Source: Blastomyces gilchristii SLH14081
Lineage: Eukaryota > Ascomycota > Eurotiomycetes > Onygenales > Ajellomycetaceae
NCBI RefSeq assembly: GCF_000003855.2
Contig: NW_003101657.1
Location: 218,083 to 282,082, forward strand
Direction of reading: 5' to 3'
DNA: 64,000 nt
Below the pieces are notes generated by a model that was given only the letters and a program-made list of their open reading frames with translations, was not told the origin of the DNA and made no database searches. Position 1 is the first letter of the stretch, and the number at the start of each line of letters is the position of its first letter. Made by a program: the position numbers and the translations under genes. Positions 50,682 to 61,632 of this stretch are shown here, piece by piece.

Positions 50682-53016
50682 TCAAGCCGGTAGCGAAGGG
50701 GAACTGTGTTTGCCTACGCAAAGTTGAACGAAGCCATCCGGTGACAGCTCACTCCACAGGCCCGTGTCGCAGTCTGAGCCGATCCAGGGGTTAAGAGACG
50801 CAACTGTTGCTACATCGACACCGAACAAATCGGAGAACATCGAGCATTTGAAGATTGCTAGGTAAATTTGAGTTAGTTTCCGGTCAGAATTCAATCTCTT
50901 TCAATATGAGGATCAAGGACGCCGTTTACCCTTATCAGCTGCTCGAAACTGGACATAGCAATCACAGTCCGATGGCTGGACAGATGTCGGCGGTATTAAA
51001 TTTGTATTTGGCGCCATACAATGGTCTTGTGGGCCGGTATAGATGGCTGCAAAAGGAAATCCATTAGTTTCTTGTTGAACAACGTGGGAGTGGAAAAATG
51101 GTCCAGGTCGGATCCAAAATACTTACGTCGTTGCTCCCAGAGTCGAATACAGTAGCTATATTCAACCTGGAAAAAGCAATCCTCCCGTGAAAGACTTGGG
51201 TTCCACTCTAGCAAGTCATCGACTGTCACGTCAGCCACCCATGCCCAGTTTTGACAGCGGTTCATCGTCTTCAAGTCATCGCCGAACCCTGCGTGTTCGC
51301 TGAAGGCGTCTTCGTATATGAGGCAATCCTTGAGCGTTCCTGGCGCTGCAGGCTTCAGCGGAGGGAATTCGATTGGGCTTGGAACAAACGACTCTGCAGG
51401 AGGGTGGGTGAATGTGGCTGAAGGTGCTTCAACGGGATATCCACTATATGTTGCAATGTTTCCGACAGGTTGCACACAGTACGACGTATTTCTCCATAGG
51501 TTGGTGCAGTTGTCGTCAACCTGGGGGTTAAGGAAATAAAAGTCCTTGAGGGATATGCCAAACCTCAGCGAAATCATGGAGCAATAATCGCCATCTTCGA
51601 TCTGTCGCGAGTTCTGTTAGCTCGGATCCCTTGCTTTGCTGCTTTTCCCTTTTCCTCCCTTTTCTTCCACACTTGTGGATTGACCAGAAAGAGGGCGAAG
51701 TACCATATACCAACGGTTGCAGTTGGTGTTTGATTGTCCTTGGGCGTTGGGGGGCACTGGCACTGCTGTAATCATATTCCCCCCTTCTCTCACTGGAACG
51801 GTTGGCGTTGGGGAACTGCGGCGGCCTTGTTAGTTAATTTATATTGGAATCCTAGCAAGATGATGGTTACTTCTCGCCTTGCACAGAAATACCAGCCGGT
51901 ATATGCAGCCAGATTAGAGCAACCGCTGTTGATATGAGGATTCCAGGCTAGGAGTTGTGCCATTGTTATGTTCAAGTCGCGCACCAATGTCTGGCATGTG
52001 TCAGCCAGTTGTAATTGGCGGGTTTCGCATTCCCTTGGTAAGCAAAGGGACTTTCCTGCTGCGGGCAAGAGACTACAGTTGATATCGATGGAATTCTCTA
52101 TAATCAGCCTATATGTCGAGACATTATTATCTCGAGAAATCGTCACACAAGTGTCGCCCTCCTTGATTACGTATTGCTTAGCACAGGTTGGTGCTGGTGG
52201 AGCTGTTGTTGAGTTGAGAGCATACGATGCAGGGGTAGAATAGTCGTAACCATCAGCGTTACAACTTGATGTTAGGGATGAGAAGTCTGCTGCTCCCTCT
52301 TCGGAATAACCAAAGGGTGATGAGAGTTGAAGCTTTTGCAGGCCAAGTTCACAAAACGAACAATCCCGAGCCGGCGCGGAGGTCCCGTTCCAACTGGCGG
52401 CAATGAGGTCACAGTACTGGCCCGTTGATCTAACGAAGTTGTCAATTATAACCTTGACAAACTGCTCCCGCCTAAATCTACCACTGCCACTTACCGGTCC
52501 TCCAGACAGGATAGGCTGGCGGCATAGAGAAACCGGTCCACGAGATAGGTTGCTCAATGATTACGATCAGCAGAAGAGAACACAAAAACACTCAGGCTTC
52601 ATTCATACCTGGGTATGCTATGCTTCCACCAGGAACAATCACATCACTTGGGCCTTTGCACGCGTCCATAATCGAATTTCGAAGATTGTCCAGATCCTTG
52701 CGACACGAAGTTCCGCAGAGAAGTTCGAGTTGCTCCTTTGGAAGTATTTCAAAACTCGCCTGCCTATCTACCGGGTTAACATACAATACAATGAATATGG
52801 CCTCAGGGGTATGCACTCTACTTACGCCATGCCGGAATAACTCCCGAGCCAAGCAGGGCATGAGCTCAATGTGGTGTTGAGAGCAACAAAGCAGGAAGCA
52901 CTCAACCCCAGCTCTTCAAATGGTAGTATATAGCCTTCAAGCTGTTGGCTCCATATAGTTGGAGCCAAGAGAACCAGCACCAGGACAATTGGAGAAAGAA
53001 TTAGTTTGTGAGACAT
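50682..53016 (-). CDS. Secreted multi-LysM protein
   Basis: LysM modules bind chitin or related N-acetylglucosamine polymers. Eight exons were built in phase: 53016-52826, 52763-52609, 52552-52495, 52429-51878, 51815-51704, 51601-51127, 51046-50930 and 50857-50682. They give 611 residues. A signal peptide (KLILSPIVLVLVLLAP) is followed by a Cys-rich non-LysM region (CGTSCRKDLDNL, ATYLVDRFLYAASLSC). Five LysM-like modules come next: CAKQYVIKEGDTCVTIS, TRQLQLADTCQTLV, CNRWYMIEDGDYCSMIS, a poorer one at CQNWAWVADVTVDDLLEWNPSL, and a last one with FKCSMFSDLFGVDVATVASLN. Each has the Asn-Pro or equivalent turn and paired Cys. No transmembrane or GPI signal ends the protein. Intron 51877-51816 appears to be GC-AG. 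It is transcribed divergently from a chitinase. Confidence 0.85.
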
Positions 53017-53979
53017 GCCGCCTAACCGATACTTATGCCTCTCGGGATAGGTAAGGAGCGAAGCGTGCGTGTAACTGTCTCCCTGGTACTGTTGAAAAGT
53101 CAATTATTTGCTCCAACGCAAACTTTTCTACCCTGGGAATTAGTAGTCAATACTAATACTCCGTACTGGCTGTAGAGTTAGGTATCGAATTGGGAGCTTT
53201 GGATGCACTGGGACGCGGAGTTCAGACAAGCCCTTCTCTAGCGCGCAGTGCTCAAAACATGGAGATCTTCCGGGTTCCGAAGCAATGGCGGAAAGTATTT
53301 AAAATATCTGTCAGGGCGATATCCCTTATGGCTGACTTTATTCTCCAGAGCTCATATACAGCAGCTTCCTGCCGGAACGCGTGTTCAGAAAAAAGGGGTT
53401 GATCATGTGTGCTGACTAAGCGCCAGGCCAATCAACTATTTTTGCAGGACATCATATCAATGACCAAGGGCTATATTCCTGAACAACGGTCAATATGTAC
53501 AGTTTTAAGCTTAAGGGTCATATTCTCAGCCACCATAATCTGGAATATGGGATCTTACCTGTTCTACTCTGTATCGTTCCAGCCCGGAATAGCAGTTCCC
53601 CGACCTGGGCTTTGAAGTCTTTGTGTTTTTTCCACCTTGACAGAGTGGACGGCAGTAGATTGTCAGTGAAATTATATCAAAGGCATATAAATATTGTTCT
53701 ACTTTCCATAAATGTCATATACCCTTTGATGTCTGCTATTGTTCATCGGAGCATAGAGAATATGTCAATGGTTTTGCGGATTTCCCAAAAGGGGTTGAGG
53801 CTCTGCTCTTTTGAGCGCAAGAAGAGACTTCATCTTCCCACAGATAGAGTCTCTGCGGACGACTTCATTCCAACCAGGCGACGTCGTTTACTTTGATCCC
53901 AGAGCACCCCTTTCATGAATCAATCCGTAATAGTTTGAGATAAGGCCTGTTTCATTGATCAACTGTCAGCCTTATCAGC
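53017..53979. promoter_or_regulatory. Divergent promoter of the LysM protein and chitinase
   Basis: These 963 bp lie between two head-to-head start codons. Short frames inside it (53190-53402, 53495-53896) have no family content. Co-regulation is inferred only from the arrangement. Confidence 0.5.
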
Positions 53980-56900
53980 ATGTTGCTCTTGTTCTACTTG
54001 TTCTTGTCCTTTGTATCTGCTTCTCTTTACCAGGGCGTTGGGATACATTTCCTCAAACCACCTCTAGATGCGGTTCCAATCGGGCGACACAGGCGACATG
54101 CGTCTAACTTGGTTCAGCCACCTCTGCGAGAGTTAAACACATCTCTGCTGCGTTGGGATGATTATTCCTGCGGCCCAAGCAGTATGTATCCAGAGTTCAA
54201 TGGAATATTCTACCTTTACTGACAATCCTCATTTCCTTCCCAGAACTGTGTAGTAATGGTGCATGCTGTGGCTGTGAGTGTGTTAATGCCCCCTATCGAG
54301 GATACTGAATTGATGATTGTAGCTGGTGGGTACTGCGGGTATGGCCCCGATTATTGTGGCGAAGGTTGCGTTAGCAATTGCGATGCTGGTGCCGAATGTG
54401 GGGAGTTCGCGAAGCCGGTGAACAAGACATGTCCTCTGAATACCTGGTATATATTATATAAAGACCAATAAGCGTAATCTCTAAAATGTCTTGCTAATCA
54501 TGGTTTCCTCCAGTTGCTCACAATATGGCTTCTGTGGCATAACTGAAGGCATGTCTCCCTTCCTATCCTTCAACTACCCTGACTAACACGTACTCTGCAT
54601 AGAATTCTGTGGGAAAGGATGTCAATCTCACTGTGTTCTACACCCAAAGCCCCCGGGCGGCTCAGCGAAGGGCAAGACATTGTCCAGAGGTAGGCATCAC
54701 CGAAAGCGTACACATCTTCTAGATGGTAACCGGGACTAGTCATTGGCTATTATGAAGCATGGAATGCTCGATCTAAATGTCACAAAGCGTCGCCCCTAGA
54801 TCTTCCGGGTAAGTCTATTCATAGTAAACGTACAAACGCATACACGCTTACCTTCATTTTAGTTGGTGGCCTCACGCACCTCAATTATGCTTTTGCATAC
54901 ATCGATCCTACAAGCTTTGAGATTACTACCATGGACGCCGCAACACCGATTTCTCTTTTTGATGAAGTAGCGGCCCTCAAAATTGTCAAGCCCTCCCTCC
55001 AACTATATGTCAGTATCGGTGGCTGGACTTTCTCCGATAACAATACCATCACTCAGCCCATTTTCGGCAACATCGCGAGATCACCTGCAAATCGACGAAA
55101 ATTTGCAGACAACATCCTCAGCTTCTTAAACCAATATGGCTTTGATGGAGTTGACATTGATTGGTGAGATATTTTAATCACCTGCTCACCACAAGATCGC
55201 TGATTTCCGTGAAGGGAATATCCAGGTGCCCCCGACAGAGGTGGGAAGGAGGAAGACACGGGGAATTTTGTACTTTTAATGAAAAAAATACGTGAAACAT
55301 TCGATAAGTCGGGACGAAAACTAGGCATCACTTTCACAGGCCCATCCTCATACTGGTATATGCGATGGTTTGACCTGCCCGGATTGCTCAAATATTCAGA
55401 CTGGATGAACCTCGTGAGTCAAAAAGAAAATGATTTTCCGCAGCTACCCTGGGGCTGAATTATTCTAGATGTCGTATGATCTACACGGTGTCTGGGATAG
55501 GGATAATCCCATGTAAGCCCTATGTTCCAAAAAGTCAATTCTCCACCCTCAACTAATAAGGCAACTTGACAGTGGCTCCATCGTTCAAGGACATACAAAT
55601 CTAACTGAAATAAAAACCGCCGTGGAACTTCTCTGGAGGGTAAAGGTGCCTCCTTCCAAAATCGTGATTGGGTTCGGTTTCTACGGCCGTGCTTTCACGC
55701 TTCAAAATCCCAGCTGCGGCGAACCTGGATGCCCTTTCAGCGCGGGCGCTAAACCTGGAGTTTGCACAGGCCAAAGTGGATGTTAGTGTTCACCCTTTCA
55801 AATTGTCCCTCAAAGAATTCCGACAGCTGATATATTGTAGATCTTTCTCAATATGAAATCAGAGATATTCTAAACAAAAACAGCAACTCAAAAAGGAGTA
55901 CAACAAGTGTCACTCACGACAAGGAGGCGGCAGTCAAATACTTTTCATGGGACTCCAATCAGTGGATCTCATATGATGATGAGGATACTTTTAAGCAGAA
56001 AGTTGACTGGGCTGATGAAGTGGGCTTCTCTGGCTCCTTAATATGGGCATCGGATCTAGGTTTGATAGAAATTCTCTTGCGTTGTCCGGAATCCTGGAAA
56101 GCCTAACATTTAGTAGATGACTACGACTTGACTGCACACAAAGCTTTAACAGGAAATAGTAAGCTGGTGACCGCACGAAGCTTCCGGAGAGATCAAGCGC
56201 AAAAGCCTCTTGTAGATGACCTCAATGATTTCCTTGGACGAAGATGCTTCAAGTTCAAAGATACGGTGGACCTAGAGAACCCTCAGGTGGCGAGCTGTTC
56301 GCCATATGTCAAGATGGGCTATGACAAGGCGGGCTGCAAAGGTAAGGATGTAAGTGAACAATCAAAGTATGCTTGACTCAATAATTACACAATGAGGCTA
56401 TCTAACTTAATCCCTAGGGCGAGTGCGGCAAACCCATATGTTGTCCTATGAATAGCGGGCTTAAAGACTGTCAATGGCGCGGTTCTGGAGGTGATTGCAA
56501 TGGCAGATGCCACGCTGGTGAAGTCCACATTGCGAGCTCGAGTTGGGGTGGCACCCCCGGTCAGTCCGGAACTGGGAGATGTTCAAGAGGTGGAAAGGCT
56601 CTGTGCTGTAAAATGGGGATGTTCGACGATTTCAACGAAAACTGCTACTGGAGTTCTGGAGTGTATGTTATCTGCCCCCGAGAATGCTTCATAACCTAGT
56701 GGATCCTAACCCTACCCAGCGGCAGCTCGTGCAAGGAAGATGAGGAGAGTCTAGCCTATATGTGGGACCGCACCGGATGGGGAACTGTGTTTAAACATGG
56801 AAATCATTTCTGCTGCCCTAAGAGCCAGCCCATGCCCTACAAGAACTGTCATTGGGTGGGCGAAGGCGATTGCGCTGATAATACCTGCAATGAGAATGAG

Positions 56901-58371
56901 GTGACTCTTGAAGCTGATTCTCGCGGTGACAGTTACATTGGGTGCAGTTGTAGGTTTCCTTCGTTTGCATTTCAGGAGATATACTAATAGCCTGCAAGGG
57001 TATCGTGAAAAGTCACTGTGCTGCACCCCTAATCTCGATGTTCTCAAGACACTCAAATGTGATGTTGACACATGCACTGATAATGAGGCGTGTGATGATG
57101 AATCGGGCCTTCCGGACAGTAGCGATGTCCTATATAAGCGTTCCTACCAGGACGGTCAGGGAAGAACACTGTGGAGCTATGGTGAATCAGGGCTTCCAGA
57201 ACTAATCCTAGTACCCCCAAGGCCTGGGAGTCCCCGTGCCATGTTTCTAGATATACCCAAACTACTGGGCACCAATGTTTATGGCGCACTCAAGATGGTA
57301 AGCCGACCTTATAAACCAGGGCTTTCAGTGGCTTCGGGCGATGGAGCGTCCACCTTGCCTCTGCGAGGAGGCTTTAGGTAATCGCAACCCCCATCACCTT
57401 ATTTTCTTTTGAGGACCAGACGCTTACCTTTACTTTCTCTCTACAACTAGAATGTTAAAAGACGTTTGCGGAAGTACAGCGGTGCAATACGTCAAGCTTT
57501 CTGATCTTCCAATGAAGGGTTTCCACGCGGAGCACCTCCAAGAGGTAGGTCATAGCTCCTGACATCGCATTCGCGTAGGTGGAAATATTTAGCTGCTCAT
57601 GACTTAGCAGATCCAAATGGTCAAAAGATTCCTCCAGACTGCGGTAACGGGTTATCTACCATCTGGGGCAAAGATGAAGTCAGTTACCATTGATCCGCAG
57701 AAGCTCCTTGATGGCTGGAATAAGCTGTACGATGTCACGTTACCGCGAATCGGAGCTATAGTATCCGACAAACCTGACTGGACGCCTCCATTGACACCAA
57801 ATGATCGTGTATTTGAGATCATTGGATCCTATGCTTACCGCACTGGCATGTCTATACTCCCACGTGATATGAACTACATCAAGAAGAACCTCGTAGGCGG
57901 TGCTCAACCAATGGCGATTTCAACCTTTAACACAGCTCTGAGAGATGTGGCGAAGGGAGATATGGAAGCTGCAAAGCTTGTTGCTGGCAAACTTCAGAAA
58001 GTCAGTCCTATGTTTCTATAGCGTGGATCGATTGCTAACTCCCATAGACAATTGGCATATTCAACTACTTGAATGATGGAGTTCTCAGGGGCGGCCTCGA
58101 TAAAGCAAGGAGAGACCTCGCAAAGGAAATTGCGATTATTGGTCAATTCATGCCTGGCCTTGAGCCTTTATCCAGCATATGGAAAGAATTTGAAACCGAT
58201 TTATACGCGGAAATGGTGGCTGTTGGTACCGCTTTCGTGCTCGACAGCGTCGGTCGAATTAACAGCAAATTCTACGACAAAAACACGATGAGCAACCCTG
58301 CAGCAGTCGCCTTGATTGCTCAGGCTAATCTACTAAAGAAGGCGATAGATAAAATTCGATTCGATCCGTAA
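53980..58371 (+). CDS. Large GH18 chitinase (subgroup C) with CBM18 modules
   Basis: This secreted endo-acting chitinase family shares its architecture with the chitinase subunit of yeast killer complexes. Many short introns give about 1,200 residues. A signal peptide (MLLLFYLFLSFVSA) is followed by CBM18 chitin-binding modules (ELCSNGACCG-like, GGYCGYGPDYCGEGC, CCSQYGFCGITEEFCGKGC). The GH18 domain then follows with VIGYYEAWN, LYVSIGGWTFSD and DGVDIDWEYPG. An intron after 55166 splits the Trp codon, and splicing restores the catalytic Glu. MSYDLHG and GFGFYGRAF come next. The C-terminal half is Cys-rich (CCKMG, FCCPKS, CCTPN) and ends in a helical region without a known domain. Intron 54549-54602 is GC-AG. 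No LysM module is present before the CBM18, unlike many family members. Confidence 0.88.
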
Positions 58372-58626
58372 GCAGTTTGATGACATATTACGGAGGATAA
58401 TGAGAGATGATATAATGCAGAAAGGAAAAGGAAACGATGACGAAATGAATATTAATATTCTACACATCTATACTTAGTTATGCTTTTTTAGAGCAAATAT
58501 AGCTAGCTGGCTTTCTAACGTCCTTACTGCCCAGCGCGTTCCAACTTCCAAGTGGCTACCTACCCCCTGAGTGTCATAGCTTCCAATTGTGCCCAACTAT
58601 TTCGATGGACAATAGTAAGATATATG

Positions 58627-58722
58627 TGTGGAAGGTGTAAAGCTTGTGTGATTGAAAGGTTGCTAGCTTTGTGGAAAGTTATATGGTGGAAGGATTAGTA
58701 AGCCAGATCACGTGACCTGACA
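58627..58722 (-). repeat. 3' LTR of the Copia element
   Basis: It is identical to 61339-61434 except at one base (CGTGACCTGACA here, CGTGATCTGACA there). In element orientation it begins TGTCAGGTCACGTG and ends CCACA. Confidence 0.92.
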
Positions 58723-58856
58723 CCCCCACTCACCAGAGTAACTATACACGATGCTATATACAAAATTCGCCTTCAAATCAAGTACAGGTACAAAAAATGA
58801 CTGGAAAATGTGTAGTAATGAAAAACCAGTCATGAGATACATCATTTTTTATCCCT

Positions 58857-59660
58857 CTATCCCCCTATCTTCTTTATTTTCTCTTTCCAACGCGTATATT
58901 TCGAACGGTTGACCTCTTTAACACAGGCCTTGTAATAATACTTCCATTCCATGGAAGCTTTGGCGCGCGTGAGGTTTTTCGGGATCGGAAGTGCAGCGAT
59001 CTCGGGATCGGTGGGTAGGTCTTCAAGACTGTCCCCCACTGAAGATTCCCCCACTGTAGATTCCCCCACTATAGTGATATCCCTTGTAGATGTCGGAGGG
59101 TCATCAGATTCAACTGTGGGTTCTGGGGAGTTCAGTGTATTCTGCACTAAAAGGGTAGGTATTCTCGCGGAGATATCATAGTCAATCCACCAATTATTAG
59201 TGGGTACGAGAAATAATGGACACTCAGGTTGGATTTCCTCATCAATGAACAGATCATCAATTGATGGATCAGGAATCGCCGAAGGAATCGTTGCGGCGGG
59301 TAGGCCTGGTGTCGCCGAAGGAATCGCCGCAGCCGCTTTACGGGCCGCATTGGGTAGGACCTTCGGGTTGTGCGTAGTAGTTGGTATCGATGGATCGGCA
59401 AGATGGAGGTCCTCCTGGAAGATGACGTCCTTTGATATGTATAAACGCCCGTTGGAGGGATCCTTGTGGGGTTCCATGAAACAGGCTGGCACATTGATAA
59501 CCTCTGCGAGGTTTGCCATCTGATAGGTCTCTGATCCATCTGTAATGAATAGTTGGGTTCTACCCTCACTATTCTTTTCCTTCTTTTCTTTGAATTTCTT
59601 TATCCTTGCAGTGTTGTAGATCCTCCAATTATCTGGAGCACTGTCCGAATTGGCCAATCA
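58857..59660 (-). pseudogene. Copia pol remnant
   Basis: About 265 codons follow the gag zinc knuckle. The stretch starts with the usual post-knuckle segment (NWRIYNTARIKKFKEKKEK) and passes through GRLYISKDVIFQEDLH, which resembles the integrase C-terminal end of Copia elements. It has a Ser/Thr/Pro linker and ends in a segment (ASMEWKYYYKACVKEV) resembling the very start of the reverse transcriptase domain, then stops. The catalytic regions are absent, so this is a deletion product. Confidence 0.65.
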
Positions 59661-61052
59661 ACAGGTGTCAAAGTGAGATCTCTCGCATTCAGGACATGTA
59701 GGTGGATTTCCCGATCCTTGATGGTTTCAGGAGCCCCCTTGTGAACTACCACGACCATGTCCATTACAGCCTCCACGGGCCGAATTCGATGTATTGTTGT
59801 TGGTAGTTGTTATGGCCGTTGTAGCTGTCGTAGCTGTTGTAGCTGTTGTAGCTGAGTTGGCCGCAGAATCTGTATTCTGCAGATTCTTTTTATCTTTTGA
59901 AGGATCAAGCCGCGAGCGGATCTCCTCCATGAGAAGATCAACATCCAATACCACAGCTGTGGATTTGGAATCCTGTATCTCCTCTATCTTCTTCTGAACA
60001 TAATCCCTCCAATTGTTGGGTAGGACTGAATAGAAGGTATCAAATATCCATGCATCTGGTGGGGAAGCATCCAACATCTCCAACTTCGTGATGGCGGACT
60101 GGAACTTATCAAAGAATGTGTGTAGATTGGTGACCTGTGTGCCACCAAGAGACATGAATTCCAGAACTGCCTCACGGCGTAACTGTGTTTTGAGGACAGA
60201 GTATTCCTGTTTGATCGCATTCCATAGGGTATAAGCAATCCGATTTTCATCATATTTGGAGAAATGTGGTCTGACACCTGCACCCAATGAGTTCGAGATG
60301 AATGTGTAGAGCCACCGGTTTCTGGCGTCCCAGAATGGTGCTCATTCATCATCTCTTTGTAGAGGGTTCTGAGTCTGTCATTTCTCTATCATATACCAAC
60401 ACTGTGCATCAACCAGTTTCGATTTCATGAAGATGCTCCATGTGATGTAATTGAATGTGTCAGTTAGACTGTTTGATCTCACAGTATTCTTGACATCTTC
60501 CTTGAATTGGGAGATTGCCTTGTCAACACGGCTATCCAGTTTATAAAGGTTGAATTCCAACCTTTCACTGAGATTAGGATCCCATGTGGCTGTACAGGCT
60601 GTTGAGGTGGTGACAGGATGATTGTTGACATTCTGTGATCGATCCGTAGAGAATCTCTGTTGACAGAGTTTTTCCAGTTGTAATTCGAGTTCTAGGACTC
60701 TACGCCTCTCCTTCTCCATCTCAAATGTCATCTTGAGATGTTTCATCTGTTGGTCTGATATTGCCTCGCCTGAATGGTAGACACCTGGGTGTTCATTATT
60801 CTCATCAAGAGAACCAGCATCAAGCTGTTGAGTAGATCGGGGGGCCGGCCTGACCGTGTCAGGAGCTGTATTCAAACCAGCTTCAAATCAAGAGGGTGTT
60901 TCGGGGCGTTCATCAATGGAGCTTTCAAAGGCTCCAGGAGGATGTCCACTGGCAGAGCGTGAGTGTGAAGAATCATCACCATCAACTGATCCAGTGGAAA
61001 GGACGCGAGATCGCGAATGTGTATGTGGGCGAGATCGTATTGAATCCGCCAT
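59661..61052 (-). pseudogene. Copia gag with in-frame stops
   Basis: The start is at 61052 (MADSIRSRPHTHSRSR). Gag reads through a coiled-coil-like stretch (MKHLKMTFEMEKERRRVLEL) and a central domain (YITWSIFMKSKL, ENRIAYTLWNAIKQEYS, LEFMSLGG). It ends at a zinc knuckle CPECERSHFDTC (59661-59696). It is broken by a TGA near 60890 and a stop with frame change near 60375. A 9-bp GTAGCTGTT-type tandem repeat at 59816-59850 encodes a Thr/Ala run. Confidence 0.75.
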
Positions 61053-61326
61053 CTTGATATTCATTTATTGAATTCTTGATATTCATTTATTGGATCCTTG
61101 CCAATATTGTTCTCTTTTTCTTGCTTTTTTGCAATGTGGTGCGTTTTCTGCAAGCCTCTTTTTTTTAAGTGAGCAGTAGTATTATTGATCATCAAGATCT
61201 CAAACACATCAATACTGATAGAATAAGACGATTTTAACTCCTGATGGGTGTATTGAATGAAGCAGTAGTTAAATAATGATTATATCAACAAGGAATCCTG
61301 AATTGGCAGCGATTTTGCGCAAAACA

Positions 61327-61338
61327 GGTCTCATAACC
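61327..61338 (-). other. Primer-binding site matching the tRNA-Met anticodon arm
   Basis: The 12 bases directly inside the 5' LTR read GGTTATGAGACC in element orientation. The complement, GGTCTCATAACC, looks like an anticodon stem-loop with a CAT anticodon in a CTCATAA loop. This suggests priming by an internal tRNA-Met fragment, as known for Drosophila copia. Confidence 0.7.
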
Positions 61339-61434
61339 TGTGGAAGGTGTAAAGCTTGTGTGATTGAAAGGTTGCTAGCTTTGTGGAAAGTTATATGGTG
61401 GAAGGATTAGTAAGCCAGATCACGTGATCTGACA
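61339..61434 (-). repeat. 5' LTR of the Copia element
   Basis: This is the 96-bp partner of 58627-58722. It lies 198 bp upstream of the start codon of the next plus-strand gene. Confidence 0.92.
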
Positions 61435-61632
61435 ATATGTCTATAAAGTCTAAAAATATATCTCACATAATTGAGTAGACAATGTATACCTTCTATTTGT
61501 CTGCAATGCAACTATGTGCTGACTAAGCTGGTGTTCCTTCCATAAACGCAGCCCTACGAGCTCATGCAACAACTTGAAATCATGACGCGCCATTGAGATA
61601 GAATGCAGACAAGAAAATAGTATACATTCACC

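Larger units (their letters stand above)
58622..61439 (-). mobile_element. Compact Copia-type LTR retrotransposon, deletion derivative
   Basis: The element proper is 58627-61434 (2,808 bp), bounded by 96-bp direct LTRs that differ at one position and start TG and end CA. A 5-bp target-site duplication ATATG flanks it (58622-58626 and 61435-61439). It reads on the minus strand: 5' LTR at 61434-61339, primer site, gag with zinc knuckle, a pol remnant, then a purine-rich tract (GAGTGGGGG) next to the 3' LTR. Protease, most of the integrase and nearly all reverse transcriptase are missing, so it could move only with help. CpG is frequent, unlike the island at 38-40 kb. Confidence 0.88.

Noticed and set aside
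53190..53896. Short plus-strand frames between the LysM and chitinase genes
   Set aside because: No LysM or signal-peptide text, and they sit in the divergent promoter.
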